Source: Nymphaea colorata
Lineage: Eukaryota > Streptophyta > Magnoliopsida > Nymphaeales > Nymphaeaceae
Direction: 5' to 3'
DNA length: 64,000 nt
Assembly: GCF_008831285.2 (NCBI RefSeq)
Contig: NC_045144.1
Span: 16,105,858 to 16,169,857 of the forward strand
The position numbers and the translations under genes were made by a program. Below the pieces are notes generated by a model. That model searched no databases. It saw only the letters and a list, made by a program, of their open reading frames with translations, and had not been told where the DNA came from. This document shows, piece after piece, positions 34,713 to 46,312 of the stretch (within the stretch, counting starts at the first letter, position 1; each line of letters opens with the position of its first letter).

Positions 34713-35603
34713 CGGCTCAATAATCAGTAAGAAATTTAAGTTTAAAACCTTTACATATTTAATGTTTGGTCATCAAATTTTATTGATAAATATGAGCATC
34801 CAGAAAGTAGTTTACTATTGTTTGTGATTAAAATTTGAAACCCTTCGGAAATGCCAAGTAACCCAAAGAAATATAAATTGGTTAGTTAGATGCACAACAG
34901 ACATCATTTTTGTCCATTCAATTCTCGTGGACACTATGCTTATAAGCAGTCGACACGGACTGATGGTACTCTTGTCACACTGCAGCACACAACCCAATGA
35001 CATGGGGGCAAGGGGAAAGTGGGCAGTTAGCATGTTTGCAAGGAATGGGCTGTAATCTTCTTGTTGGATTATGATGATGATTCAGATGATTATGATGGTG
35101 GCACGCCGAGTATAGCACGATTCTGATTCCCAGACTTTAGCCACATTTTCTCTCTCTATCTCTCTCTCTCTAGAACATGTTTGGATAGCATAAAGCCTTG
35201 TTGCGGATGATTGTAAGTACACCCAACTTTGACTTTGCTCAAGAATCTTTGCTATATGAGTCACCAAAGCCACTCAGTTTGGCGATACATGTAAACGTGA
35301 ACTAGCATAATTAGGGTCTTGTTCATGTGCTTGTTATGATTGGGGATGTAAAAATCGAAAAGGCATATCTTGTCGCCGATCCAAATTTGAAAATGTTTAG
35401 TAAGATTTGGTAAATAAATCTGGATCTGATTTGGAATCTGCTGTACATTCAATATGTAGTTTCACATCAAGAAACTAAATCTGAGTGACTAACTATGACT
35501 GTCAGATTATATGCTGGTTGGACATGAATTACGTTTAAAAGAATTAGATTCATGCAACCACCAACAGAGTGCCCAATACTTTTATGGGCAGGCAAGAAAT
35601 GTG

Positions 35604-35950
35604 TGAAAGAAATAAGAAACAAGAGAAAAGAGAAAGTGACGACTCAAGAGGATGAGTACGAGTAACTCTCTTACTTTTGTTGCAAGAATATACCTTGTAT
35701 TATATAGTGTAATTTGTGATCAGTTACATAACGTTACAGAAATGGTACAACATTTCTTGTCTGCCCATAAAACATATAAGGTAACACGCAAGGAGGGAGT
35801 TACGGGTGAAATGTTATCAATCAAAATTCTTTCTATAGTTTGAGAAGATCTTTCACCCGATAATCTTTGATTGACTTACTAGGTAATAGGTAATCAGTGA
35901 TTGATAAAGTTCACCCATTGCACATCTTCTTGTCATATCTTTCCTTAACA
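35604..35950 (-). repeat. 3' LTR of the older copia element
   Basis: 347 bases beginning TGAAAGAAATAAG and ending CTTTCCTTAACA. It is intact, unlike its partner. Confidence 0.9.
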
Positions 35951-38900
35951 TGCTCCCTCAAGCTAAACGTTGGTTCAACCACGTTTAGCTTGTCTCTAAA
36001 CAAGTTGAACAAACTAGTGTTGAGAGCTTTCGTCATTCCATTAGCTAGTTGCCCAGCAGATCGTATGAATTGAACTTGGATATTTCCTTGATTTACATGG
36101 TCTCGAACGAAATGAAAATCCACTTCCACATGTTTAGTTCGAGCATGAAAAACTTGATTGGCTGCAAGATATAGTGCTCCAATGTTGTCATACCAAAGAA
36201 CGGGTGAAGATGAGAAATTTACCCTCAACTCTTTGAGAAGTTATTTTAACCAAAGAAGTTCAGCACCTGACATGTCAAACTTTTGTATTCAGCTTCAGTG
36301 CTAGATCTAGCAACAATTCGTTGTTTCTTATATGCTCAAGATATGATATTATCTCCTAAGAATACAACAAATCCACATGCAGATTTTCTATCTTCTGGAC
36401 TTTCCTGCCCCGTCGGCATCTGCAAATGCGCAAAGTTGTAATGCTGACGATGGTTTGAGGTGCAATACATAATGACTGCATCTACTCAAGTATCGCATGA
36501 TTCATTTAACCATTATCCAATAATTCACTGTAGCAGAGTGCATGAATTGACAAGCCCGATTAACAGCAAATGTTATGTCTGGTCTAGTAAGAGTGGCATA
36601 TTATAATGCCCCCACCACACTTCGATATAAGGAAGGATCAGCAAAAAGTGTTGGAGGTGACTCTTTGTCTTCATTAGTACTCATTGGTGAAACAGTAGGC
36701 TTAGCCTTGGCCATATTAGCTCGCTTGTTGACATAGATATAACGATTGTGTTGTCCACGTGACTTCGATCCCAAGAAAATATGACAAGAGTTCAAGATCT
36801 TTCATTCAAAATGTATCCTGTAGTTGTCGAATAACCCAGTCAATAAGAAATGGGGACGATCCAGTAAGGATTATATCACCAACATAAACAAGCATATAAA
36901 GTTTGACAGTGCTTTTTGAATAAATAAATAGTGACGCATCAGATTGTGAGCCGAAGAAACCAGGCTTTTGAAAATGACAACTGAGCCGATGATACCGAGT
37001 TCAATGAGCTTGTTTGAGACCATAGATAGCTTTTTCCAATATTATATACGCAGGTAGGATGTTCTTGATCTTCAAATCCTTGAGGTTGAGTAATATAAAC
37101 ATCTTCATCGAGATAGCCATTCAGAAACGCATTGTCAAAATCAAGTTGACAAAGAGGCCACCCATATTGCATGGCTAAAGAAAGTAAAACCCGAATTATA
37201 GTGGGTTTTACTGTTGGACTAAATGTTTCCGAGTAACCGATGCCTTCTTCTTGTTGGAAACCACGAGCAACGAGGCATGCCTTATGTCTAGCTATAGTCT
37301 CATCAACGTTCCGTTTAATTTTGTACACCCATTTTGAGCTAATGACATGAAGATCAAGGTGTGTGAGAATGAGATATCATGTGTCGTTTTGTTTGAGGAC
37401 CTCATCTCATGTTTTATTGCTTGCTGCCAGTCACTATGTTTAATCGTTTCTTCAAATGATGATGGTTCCTTCTGATCTAGTATAACACAAAAAGTTTTTG
37501 GTACCAAGGAACCGGTCACCAACCTTGTGACCATAGGATGAGTATGATGTGAAGGCCGAGTGATAGATGAATTTTCAGTAAGCTCTTGTATGGTTCCATT
37601 TTCAGTCTCCTGTGTGTGTTCATGGCCAACCAGATCTTATATGGGTGAAATGGACGAATCGGGGAGATCAGTATGGGAAAATGATGTAACAAGAGGTGAT
37701 AAGGGGCTTGGTTGTTGTGGTATGGGCCTATTAGCAGCATGATCTCGTGAAACAAAGATGGTCATATCATAACAATCATTATGAGACACAGAAAAATCAG
37801 TGACGTATGGCATGGAAGAACTTTGTTGTCTAGATGGTACTGGTGGATGATTATATAATAAAAGAGTGCTATCTTGCTATGCTGACTCAACTAGTGGAGG
37901 ACCCATGCCGTGAGAGTTGCTATGTTCAAGATTAATATTTGTACCTTGATCAAGTCGAACATTGGGCGTTTGTAGGGAAAGATCGAAAATTGTCGATGAC
38001 TGCCGTTATGCAAATGTTCATCAAAAATCACATGCCGAGAAATAAGAGTCCTTTGAAGTGTGGCATGATAACAAATATACCCTTTATGTCCACTTGAATA
38101 GCCAAGGAAAATGTACCAAGTGGTCTTTGGTTGGAATTTGGTGCTATTAGATAAAATGAGAAGAGGATAACATATGGACCCAAAAACTCATAGGCAAATG
38201 TAATCAGGTACCTTGTCAAACAGCAACTGAAATGGAACCTTTTGTTTGAGCTTGAGAGTCAGTAGTTGGTTAATGATGTATGTAGTCTTGAAATATTCAA
38301 CCCCAAATTTGTAGTCGAGCCCGGAATAATATAACATACTTAAACCCCGAAATATAACATACTTAAACCAGTCTCTACAACATGTCTGTTCTTTCTTTCA
38401 ACTATGTCATTTTGTTCAGGCATATAAGGACATGAAAAATCGATGGAGAATTCCATGTTTTTCACAGAATGATTCCAACGCCTTGTTGCAGAATTCACCG
38501 CCATGTTTAATTAAATGGTGGCAATAGTTGAATTCAATTGTTTTTCCATCAAGACTTTAAAATTGCGAACACAATCAACTACTTCATATTTTGTCTTTAG
38601 AGGAAATATCCATGAATAGCGAGAAAAATTATCAACTATCAAAAGGAAGTATTTGAAACCATCATTATAGAACACAAGAGCTAGTCCCCAAACGTCCATG
38701 TGTTATACTTCAAGAACTCGAGAAGCATGAAAATCGGAAGAAGAAAATAGTTATTTATGCATTTTGCCAACAAGACAAGATTCACAAACGTCTCTTCCAG
38801 ATGAAGAGTTGAAATTAAACAACTAGAATTTAAAAGATTTATAATCCTTTTATTCGCATGTCCTAACCGGCGGTGCCATAGCTCATAAGAGGTTGTATTA

Positions 38901-41035
38901 TTCTGGCGTGAAAAACAAATGCAGAAGGTTGTTCTTTCTTGATTCTTGCTCGCTCTCTTAAGTGTAATGGGATACAGTCCATTATGCTTCTTTGGTCCCC
39001 GAAGAAGAATATTGTTTGTTTGTCGATCCTTGATCACAAAATCATACGGTGAGAACTCAAAGATACAGTCATGGTCAGCAGTAAATTTTCCAACTGATAA
39101 CAAATTATGAGCAATATTGGGGACGTGAATAGTATTCTTGAGTTCTAAAGATTTTCCACCAACATCATCACCAATATTCTTAATAAAAAGGCAAGAACCG
39201 TTACCAATCATGACATTCTCTTGTCTATCTTGAGGCGCTTTGTTGTGCATCATATCATCATTTGCTACAATATGATTTGTACCGCCTGTATTTGGGTATC
39301 AATATTCATTTAATGAATCTTGCATACTCATGGCAGTGTAGGCTTGAGGAATGTCGTAGCATATATAGGTTGAGTGCCCCTTCCGTCCAAAAAATTAGCA
39401 AACAACAGGAGGGCATTGATATTGTGTGCTGGCCGTACCAGATCGTTGTTCTGGCTTGAGCTGATTGCCATGCCCTTGAAACTGATTTCCACAACCACCA
39501 TGATTCCTTCCTCCTCAGCCGTGGAATAATCCTCGGCCTCGACGTTGCCCGTGAAAAGCGTTGAACGCAGTGTGGTTGATAACCTACGATGTTGGTTGAA
39601 CAAATTCGGTGTTCATCGAAGTCAAGTTAAGTAAGGCAAGCCTTTTTTTCTTGATTGAGCATATTAACAAATAGTTCAAAAAATGAAAGTTTTGATGATG
39701 ATGGACCACTAAGCATGGTGATAAAAGTTTCATAATCTGATGACAATCCATTAAGTGTTACTTCTACTAGATCTTGATCAGAAATTTCTTGACCAATAGT
39801 GGATAAAGTATTCGAAAGAAATCTGATTTTATCTAAATAAGCTTACATAGACATAGTTCCCTTCTTAATCAGAAGCAACTCCTTACTCAGAAGCAACTCC
39901 TTACGCAACAACATGATTCTTAGAGGGGACTGAGAACCATATGATTTTTCTAGGAACGACCAAGCATCATAGGCAGTTTTGGAGCACATGATATGCCCCA
40001 ACACAGCTTTTGTGACTGTTGCCTTGATCCAGCTTAATGCAAGACGATCTATCTTTCTCCATCCAACAAATTCTGGATTCACTTCAGTTTTGTCGTCCGT
40101 TGTTATCTCCTTCAGTGATTCGACATGAGTTCCATCAACAAACTGAAGAAGGTCTTGAGAGTCCATTATTGACTCTTGTTGACTTTGCCATATAGTTATC
40201 TCGGTTGCGTTTGACTGAGATGAGTGCAGCAGCATTCGATTGGATAGGCATCGTGGCAGCCATGACGCACACCACAGCAAATAGATTTCTCTCTCTCTGT
40301 CTGAGATCAGAGGGCCTTCGTCGGTTTCGGTGGCGTACGGCCAAGAGAGAGAGAGAGAGAGAGAAAGAGAAAGCACCTTTCGGGTGAAGAAGATAGCGCT
40401 GGCCGAGAGAGAGAGAGAGAGAGATCACCTTTCGGGTGATGAAGATAGCGCCGGCCGAAGAGCACCTTTCGGATGATGAAGGTAGCACCAGCCGAGAGTT
40501 CGAGGCTTTTGTAGATAGAGAGAGTGCTTTTTTGTGGCGCGCGGGAAGGAGGCGAGCAGCCCTAAAGGCGATATGTTTTGAGACACGGGCGAAAGAGATA
40601 GCGCCAGCCGTTTTCCCCCTTTTTTTACATGCTGAACAGACGCTGAACAGAGGACCCAGCACCGGTCTGTCGGAAAGAAGACTCCTTAGTGATGCTTCTT
40701 GTGCAACCTTTAGGGGATCTGCTGAGCAAGGAGACAGCGCTGGTTTTTGAGGAGAAAAACGGAAGTCAATTTCCCTTGTTTCACATAAGACACAGCAGGA
40801 GAGGCAGCTAGAAAACGAAAGGTTCCAGCCGGCTCAGGTGACGGTTTGGGGCAAGAATAGGCTCCTTGGAACCGCAACGAGCAAGGGATGTTTCCTGAGC
40901 AGTGTGAGAACCAACGAAGGTTGGTACCTGTGTCAATGTGCAGGTAAATAGCAACACTGAGAAGAACTATGCCTGAACAAAGGGGCAACTAGAACAGAGG
41001 AGCACCAAGAACCACTCAAAGTGGCTTTGATACAT
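35951..41035 (-). pseudogene. Copia gag-pol, degenerate
   Basis: Domains in order from right to left: a gag part (40,140-39,843; WRKIDRLALSWI, KTAYDAWSFLEKSYG); a pre-integrase part (39,253-38,850; VMIGNGSCLFIKNIG, NLLSVGKF, YELWHRRLGHANKR); an integrase start (38,699-38,511; FLLIVDNFSRYSWIFPLKTK); RT (37,328-36,939; VARGFQQEEGIGYSETFSP, LDFDNAFLNGYLDEDVY); the RT end (36,795-36,601; DPSLYRSVVGAL); and RNase H (36,228-35,960; LWYDNIGALYLAANQVFHART, HFVRDHV). Many stops and frame changes separate them. A small repeat (GAATAATATAACATACTTAA) occurs twice near 38,325-38,365. Confidence 0.85.
40335..40505. repeat. Three-unit tandem repeat in the element's leader
   Basis: Each unit of about 50 bases contains GCACCTTTCGG or TCACCTTTCGG, then a GATGAAGATAGCGC or similar stretch, then GGCCGA with a GA run. 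It lies between the primer-binding site and gag, where copia leaders often carry repeats. Confidence 0.8.
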
Positions 41036-41188
41036 TGAAAGAAATAAGAAACAAGAGAAAATCGAAAGTGACGACTCAAGATAATGAGTACGAGTAACTC
41101 TCTTACTTCTGTTACAAGAGTATACCTTGTATTATATAGTGTAATTTGTGATCAGTTACATAACGTTACAGGAATGGTACAGCTATAC
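41036..41188 (-). repeat. 5' LTR of the older element, first half
   Basis: The second half is at 46,120-46,307. The split is caused by the younger copia element, whose target TATAC was duplicated (41,184-41,188 and 46,115-46,119). Confidence 0.9.
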
Positions 41189-41519
41189 TATGAAAGGAAT
41201 TAAAGAGTATTCAGAGATTTTTAACGTGGTTCACCTGTTAAGGCTACATCCACGATGCAGGGACCCCCTTCACTATGGTGGTTCCTGTTTTCCCTTTATA
41301 CATTCTTTTTCTTTACAATGGATGGGGATGACCTTTTCAGTTTTAACAGACTCGATAAGGTTTCCCCTTTCAGTTACATCCTCTTTACATGAGGATGGAT
41401 TACATGCTAACATGGTTCCACATTTGGTGGAGTTGATGTAACCAACTGCACGTTCATTGTTGGTGGAGCTGATGTAACCAACTGCACATTCTGTGTGATC
41501 AGGACGAGGGTCTTTCACA
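41189..41519 (-). repeat. 3' LTR of the young copia element
   Basis: Differs from its partner only by A instead of G in ATGCTAACATGG and in GCACATTCTG. Confidence 0.95.
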
Positions 41520-41544
41520 GCCTCCCTCAAGTGCAACTGTATGC

Positions 41545-42391
41545 TTCTGAGGTTGAGCTTGACACGGAAATAATTAAACTGTGTGACAGCAATGGGCTTG
41601 GTTAGGCCATCAGCAATTTGGTCCTTTGATGAGAGATGCTGAACTCTGAGCAAACCTTTAGAAACTTTGTCGTGTACATAGTGAACGTCAACTTCAATGT
41701 GTTTGCTTCTGGAGTGAAACGTGGGATGAGCTGCAAGGTAGTTAGCGCTGATATTGTCACACCAAATAACTGGTGTGTTGACAACACTAACTTTCATCTC
41801 ACTTAAGAGAGATTGAATCCAAGTTAGCTCTGCTGCGGCATTTGCTACTCCTCTGTATTCGGCCTCCGTGCTTGAGTGGGAGACAACATGTTGTTTCCTT
41901 GAACTCCATGAAATAAGGTTAGGGCCAATATAAACTGCATACCCTGAGGTGGATTTTCGGTCATCAGGAGACCCATCCCAATCAGCATCTGTGTAGACAT
42001 TAATGCTAGTGTTTTTGGATGCTTTGAACACCAATCCATACTGAATAGTATATTTTAAATACCTTAAGATTCTTTTAACTGCTGTCCAGTGAGCTATGGA
42101 GGGCTTGTGCATGAATTGGCACACTTTGTTGATGCTGAAAGCGACGTCTGGTCTTGTGATAGATAGGTATTGTAAACCACCCACAATGCTCCTATACAAG
42201 GTAGGGTCCTCGAAATCAATGTCGTCTCCAATGTGTAATTTAGAGGAGGATGACATTGGAGTGGTGAATGGTTTGCACTCATGCATTTTTGCCTTTTTTT
42301 GGAAGATCCATGATGTACTTCCGTTGAGAGAGGATAGCACCTTGGGAATTATACAGAACTTCCACCCCAAGGAAAAAATGAAGCCTCCCAA
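41545..42391 (-). pseudogene. RNase H part of the young copia element
   Basis: Contains LYRSIVGGLQYLSITRPDVA, VYTDADWDGSPDDRKSTSG, SSTEAEYRGVANAAAELTW, VIWCDNISANYLA and IADGLTKPI, the copia RNase H signature with its acidic residues intact. RNase H removes the RNA strand during reverse transcription. The frame is shifted against the RT frame at an A-run near 42,295, so the polyprotein ends early unless the frame is changed. Confidence 0.9.
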
Positions 42392-43200
42392 GATCCCTTA
42401 AGGCAAACTGCTCACCCAGAAGCTTAATAATCTTGTTAGTAAGACTTTGAGAATTGCCGGTGACAAGAATGTCGTCAACATAGACCAGAATATAAACGAT
42501 ATTTTCACCACTATGCATGATAAATAAAGAAGGATCAGTTTTAGAGCATGTGAATCCAAAATGAAAGAGACTTTGACTCAGCCGTTGAAACCAGGCTCGA
42601 GGGGCTTGCTTTAGTCCATATAGGGCCTTATGAAGGTGGCAGACGTGTGATGGAAATTGATGGTTGACGAAGCCGGGCGGTTGAGCCATATACACTTTCT
42701 CAGATAAGGTTCCATTAAGGAATGCATTATGGACATCAAGTTGTCTAATTATCCAATTCCCCCGTAAAGCAAGTGAGATCATGGTTCGAATAGTACCTGG
42801 TTTGACGACAGGGCTGAAAGTTTCAAAGAAATCAACTCCTTCTTCTTGGTGAAACCCTTTTGCGACAAGTCTAGCTTTGTGTCGCTCAAGAGTTCCATCT
42901 GACTTGCGTTTGATGCGGTACACCCATTTGCATCCCACAACATTCATGTTCGAGGTCCGAGGCACAAGAGACCATGTTTTATTCTTGCAAAGAGCTTGAA
43001 ATTCGTCTTGCATAGCAGCACGCCACTCGTTATGCTTGGTGGCTTCATTAAAATCTTTTGGTTCCTTGTCTTCAAGGAGTTTAGTCACTAAGAGACTAGA
43101 GAAAGCATAAGGAGAGGATGGTTTGAGTGAACCAGTTTGGGAGCGTGTCACCATAGAGTGAGACCTTGAGGTGACCAGCGGTTCCTCTTGAGGAGCAGGT
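42279..43200 (-). CDS. Reverse transcriptase part of the young copia element
   Basis: The frame includes WVYRIKRKSDGTLERHKARL, GFHQEEGVDFFETFSPVVKP, QLDVHNAFLNGTL, ALYGLKQAPRAW and the catalytic YVDDILVTG. All are classic copia RT motifs. It starts after the inverted segment; the sequence before VTRSQTG is still in frame back to about 43,199. It stops at 42,279 from a frameshift in a run of A. The domain is intact, but there is no evidence it can be translated on its own. Confidence 0.85.
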
Positions 43201-43334
43201 TGAAGCTAATGTCACTCACAGAACCAACCAAGGTAGCGGAAACCAATATTATGGAAGGGGAAACTATCGTGGAGGCCGTGGTGGTCGATTTCGCTCACGA
43301 GGCCGAGGACGAGGAAACTACAACAACAATCAGC
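43199..43334 (+). repeat. Inverted copy of gag sequence inside pol (partner 44,938-45,073)
   Basis: The 136 bases are the reverse complement of the gag region that encodes the Arg-Gly-rich stretch, with one mismatch that I can see. On the plus strand they read VEANVTHRTNQGSGN then RGGRGGRFRSRGRGRG, which is exactly the minus-strand gag text. They sit between integrase and RT and bring stops into the polyprotein. Confidence 0.9.
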
Positions 43335-44092
43335 GGAGTAGGTTGATCTGGACTTGTTTGTGGCGAGCTAGGAGCAATAAGCAGTTCACTGTCATGAACA
43401 GGAGCAGTAGGATTTTCTGCAAGGGCACTGCTTGAAGATGAGAGCCATGGAGGCACAAGAACAGCTTGTGAGTGAGTTCCTCGGGCTGAAGTGTCATTAG
43501 CTGATTTTTCAATAAAAGGAAAATTTTCTTCATTGAAAATAACATCTCTGGACACAATAATCTTGAATGAGTTAGGATCCATGCATAGATAGCCATGATG
43601 GTTATCACTATAACCCATAAAAACATGAGCATGAGATCGATAGTCGAGTTTGTTGGATCTATACGCTCTCAAGTTGGGGAAGCATAAACACCCAAAAGTT
43701 TTAAGAAACTTGTAGTTGGGTTCCTTGTTCCAAAGCATTTCAAGGGGACTTGTATTTTTCAAGCCTGCAGCAGGCAATCGATTTATCAGAAATATTGCAG
43801 CTGAAAAGGCAAAATTCCAGAGTTGTTTTGACACATTGCTATGAGCTATAAGAGTCAATCCAGTATCAACGATATGCCTATGTTTGCGTTCAGAGACGCC
43901 ATTCTGTTCTTGGGTGTGAGGACAGGAATAACGATGTTTAATTCCTACCTTGGAAAAATAGTTGTCCATGCACTTGTATTCTCCTCCACCGTCACTATGG
44001 AAGTTCTTAATTTTTCTTCCAAACATATTTTCAACCATTGCTTTAAACTTTTGAAAGGACTCAAGCACTTCAGATTTATGTTTCAACAAAAA
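43335..44092 (-). pseudogene. Integrase core of the young copia element
   Basis: Contains the HSDGGGEY and EQNGVSERKHRHIV motifs of the DDE core, then AAIFLINRLPA and FGCLCFPNLRAY. It follows the gag-protease frame in phase after a single TGA codon at about 44,096-44,098 that stands where Trp would be expected. The right side is therefore a simple nonsense break. The left side ends in the inverted gag segment. Confidence 0.9.
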
Positions 44093-44095
44093 AAG

Positions 44096-45745
44096 TCATG
44101 TAAATCTTGACCATGCAGCAACAAAGATAACATAAAAACGATGTCCATAGATACTAGAAATAGGGGCTGGCCCCCATACATCTAAAAAGATGATCTCTAG
44201 AGGTTCCAATTTACTGTAATCAATGCGATTAAAGGGTAACTTATGCATTTTAGCAGTTTGACAGGAAGAACAAATTCTGATATTGCAGTCCGAAAAAGGT
44301 AAATTAAAAGAACTAAGCACACGATCAACAATTTTTTTATTTGGATGTCCCAACCGGGCGTGCCATGTAGCGCGACTAGCCTTTTCTCCAATGCAAGCAA
44401 CTTTTTCTTTAAACTTGTCAAAGTCAAGAGTGTAGATTCCTCCTTTAACGTGTCCTTTCAACAACTCTCGTTTGGATCTGGCATCTCTAATTCTGCACTC
44501 TCTTGCATCAAATTCAAAAACAACATTATTATCTGCAGCAAACCGATGCACAGAGAGAAGTTTCTTGGTGATAAGAGGAACATGAAGAATATCATGCATC
44601 TTGACATTGAAATTTCCAACTTTAAAGGATGAACTACCAATGTGTTTAATAGCTAAACCTGTACCATTTCCCACCTTGACAGAATCAGTGCCCGAGTAAG
44701 CGGAATTTATTGATAAAGAGCTGAGATCAGGAGCAACGTAATGGGAAGCACCAGAATCAGGATACCACGAATCATCACCGGTGGTCTCAGATGTAGTAGC
44801 ATTGTACGCATGAGGAGGATTGGAATTAGAATTGTCTGATTGCTGGAATAATCTGCACGTCTTTGCCGAGTGCCCTATTTTTTCACATAATTGACAGACA
44901 ATGTGAGAGTGTTGATCATTATAATACCTTTGATTTTGCTGATTGTTGTTGTAGTTTCCTCGTCCTCGGCCTCGTGAGCGAAATCGACCACCACGGCCTC
45001 CACGATAGTTTCTCCTTCCATAATATTGGTTTCCGCTACCTTGGTTGGTTCTGTGAGTGACATTAGCTTCAACTTGTGAGTCAAATGCTTTTTCAACAGA
45101 ATCACCTTCACCAAGGTAGGCTTCATGGGACAACAAGAGACTAAGTAATTCAGTCATGCCAATAGGATCCTTGCGAATAGATATAGAAACGCGCATTGCT
45201 TCATACTCTGGTGGAAGACCACGAAGTATATGAAGAATAAGGTCCTCTTCTTCAACTTTCTTTCCAGCAACTTTCAGATGGTGGGCAATGGATCTAGCTT
45301 TCTGAACAAATTGGGAAATAGATTTGTTTCCCTTTCTTAAATTCTGTAGCTGCTCCTTAAGTTGTAAGATGCGTGCACGTGATTGTGCAGCATAAGCATC
45401 TTGCAGAGTGGTCCAGACTTCATAAGATGTTTCCAATCCAATAATTTGAGAGTGAACAGAGTCAGACAAAGAAGAAATAAGCCAGCTAAGGAGAAGCTGA
45501 TCTCGCCGGCGCCAGTCTATATACTCAGGATTGGGAGCAGATTTGCCATCCTTGATGACAGTTTTTTGAGGTTCAGTTTTTGATCCGTCAATGAAGCCTT
45601 CAAGATCATAGGAGATAAGCAGAGGTCGGAATTGAGACGCCCACAATACATAATTATCAGAATCTAACTTGGTTGAAATGAAGTGTTGAAAAGAGGTAGG
45701 AGCTGGTAGGCCTGGAAGCGGAGAGGAGCTGGCTGCCATGTCCAC
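44096..45745 (-). CDS. Gag, protease and integrase N-terminus of the young copia element
   Basis: A 549-codon frame from ATG at 45,745. Order: gag (SFQHFISTKLDSDNYVLWAS, then WTTLQDAYAAQSRARILQLK), an Arg-Gly-rich part, the zinc knuckle CQLCEKIGHSAKTC, the protease site SWYPDSGASHYV, a pre-integrase part (VHRFAADNNVVFEFD), the integrase HHCC part (WHARLGHPNK, CSSCQTAK) and the first core Asp (IIFLDVWGPAP). Gag forms the particle, protease cuts the polyprotein and integrase inserts the DNA copy. The frame is intact up to the TGA. Confidence 0.9.
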   Translation of the reverse strand: MDMAASSSPLPGLPAPTSFQHFISTKLDSDNYVLWASQFRPLLISYDLEGFIDGSKTEPQKTVIKDGKSAPNPEYIDWRRRDQLLLSWLISSLSDSVHSQIIGLETSYEVWTTLQDAYAAQSRARILQLKEQLQNLRKGNKSISQFVQKARSIAHHLKVAGKKVEEEDLILHILRGLPPEYEAMRVSISIRKDPIGMTELLSLLLSHEAYLGEGDSVEKAFDSQVEANVTHRTNQGSGNQYYGRRNYRGGRGGRFRSRGRGRGNYNNNQQNQRYYNDQHSHIVCQLCEKIGHSAKTCRLFQQSDNSNSNPPHAYNATTSETTGDDSWYPDSGASHYVAPDLSSLSINSAYSGTDSVKVGNGTGLAIKHIGSSSFKVGNFNVKMHDILHVPLITKKLLSVHRFAADNNVVFEFDARECRIRDARSKRELLKGHVKGGIYTLDFDKFKEKVACIGEKASRATWHARLGHPNKKIVDRVLSSFNLPFSDCNIRICSSCQTAKMHKLPFNRIDYSKLEPLEIIFLDVWGPAPISSIYGHRFYVIFVAAWSRFT

Positions 45746-45783
45746 GCTGGTTTAGTAATGGAGCACCATCAGCTCTGATACCA

Positions 45784-46114
45784 TATGAAAGGAATTAAAG
45801 AGTATTCAGAGATTTTTAACGTGGTTCACCTGTTAAGGCTACATCCACGATGCAGGGACCCCCTTCACTATGGTGGTTCCTGTTTTCCCTTTATACATTC
45901 TTTTTCTTTACAATGGATGGGGATGACCTTTTCAGTTTTAACAGACTCGATAAGGTTTCCCCTTTCAGTTACATCCTCTTTACATGAGGATGGATTACAT
46001 GCTGACATGGTTCCACATTTGGTGGAGTTGATGTAACCAACTGCACGTTCATTGTTGGTGGAGCTGATGTAACCAACTGCACGTTCTGTGTGATCAGGAC
46101 GAGGGTCTTTCACA
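45784..46114 (-). repeat. 5' LTR of the young copia element
   Basis: Partner of 41,189-41,519, with two differences. Confidence 0.95.
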
Positions 46115-46119
46115 TATAC

Positions 46120-46307
46120 AACATTACAACATTGGAACATCTATGGTAACAAGCAAAAAGGGAGTTACGGGTGAAACGTTATCAATCAAAATTCTTTATA
46201 TAGTTTGAAAAGATCCTTAACCCGATAATCTTTGATTGATTTACAGGTAAACACTGATTGATAATGTTCACCCGTTGCATATCTTCTTATCATATCTTTC
46301 CTTAACA
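46120..46307 (-). repeat. 5' LTR of the older element, second half
   Basis: Continues 41,036-41,188 after the nested element and ends CTTTCCTTAACA before the ATGTG duplication. Confidence 0.9.
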
Positions 46308-46312
46308 ATGTG

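Larger units (their letters stand above)
33645..35603. repeat. Segmental duplication block B1 (matches 1-1,654)
   Basis: Collinear with the left edge of the window. Copy B has gained a 202-base element (34,182-34,383) and an expanded G run. It ends at ATGTG, the target site of the large copia insertion. Confidence 0.85.
41189..46114 (-). mobile_element. Young copia retrotransposon nested in an LTR
   Basis: 4,926 bases flanked by TATAC duplications. The two LTRs are each 331 bases (41,189-41,519 and 45,784-46,114) and differ at two positions by my count. TATGAAAG and CTTTCACA form the outer ends. The primer-binding site TGGTATCAGAGC (minus, 45,772-45,783) matches initiator tRNA-Met. The polypurine tract GAGGGAGG lies by the left LTR (41,521-41,529). 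It encodes gag, protease, integrase, RT and RNase H on the minus strand. Three defects are visible: a nonsense codon in integrase, an inverted 136-base segment before RT, and a frameshift after RT. So it is recent but not autonomous. Confidence 0.95.
35604..46307 (-). mobile_element. Older copia retrotransposon, interrupted by a younger one
   Basis: The insertion is flanked by ATGTG (35,599-35,603 and 46,308-46,312). Copy A keeps the empty site at 1,650-1,654. The LTRs are 35,604-35,950 and the split pair 41,036-41,188 plus 46,120-46,307. They run from TGAAAG to TTAACA and differ at roughly 9% by eye. The internal part (35,951-41,035) reads on the minus strand. A GAGGGAGCA polypurine tract lies by the left LTR, and a degenerate tRNA-Met site (TGTATCAAAGC) by the right. 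All coding parts are broken. Confidence 0.9.
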
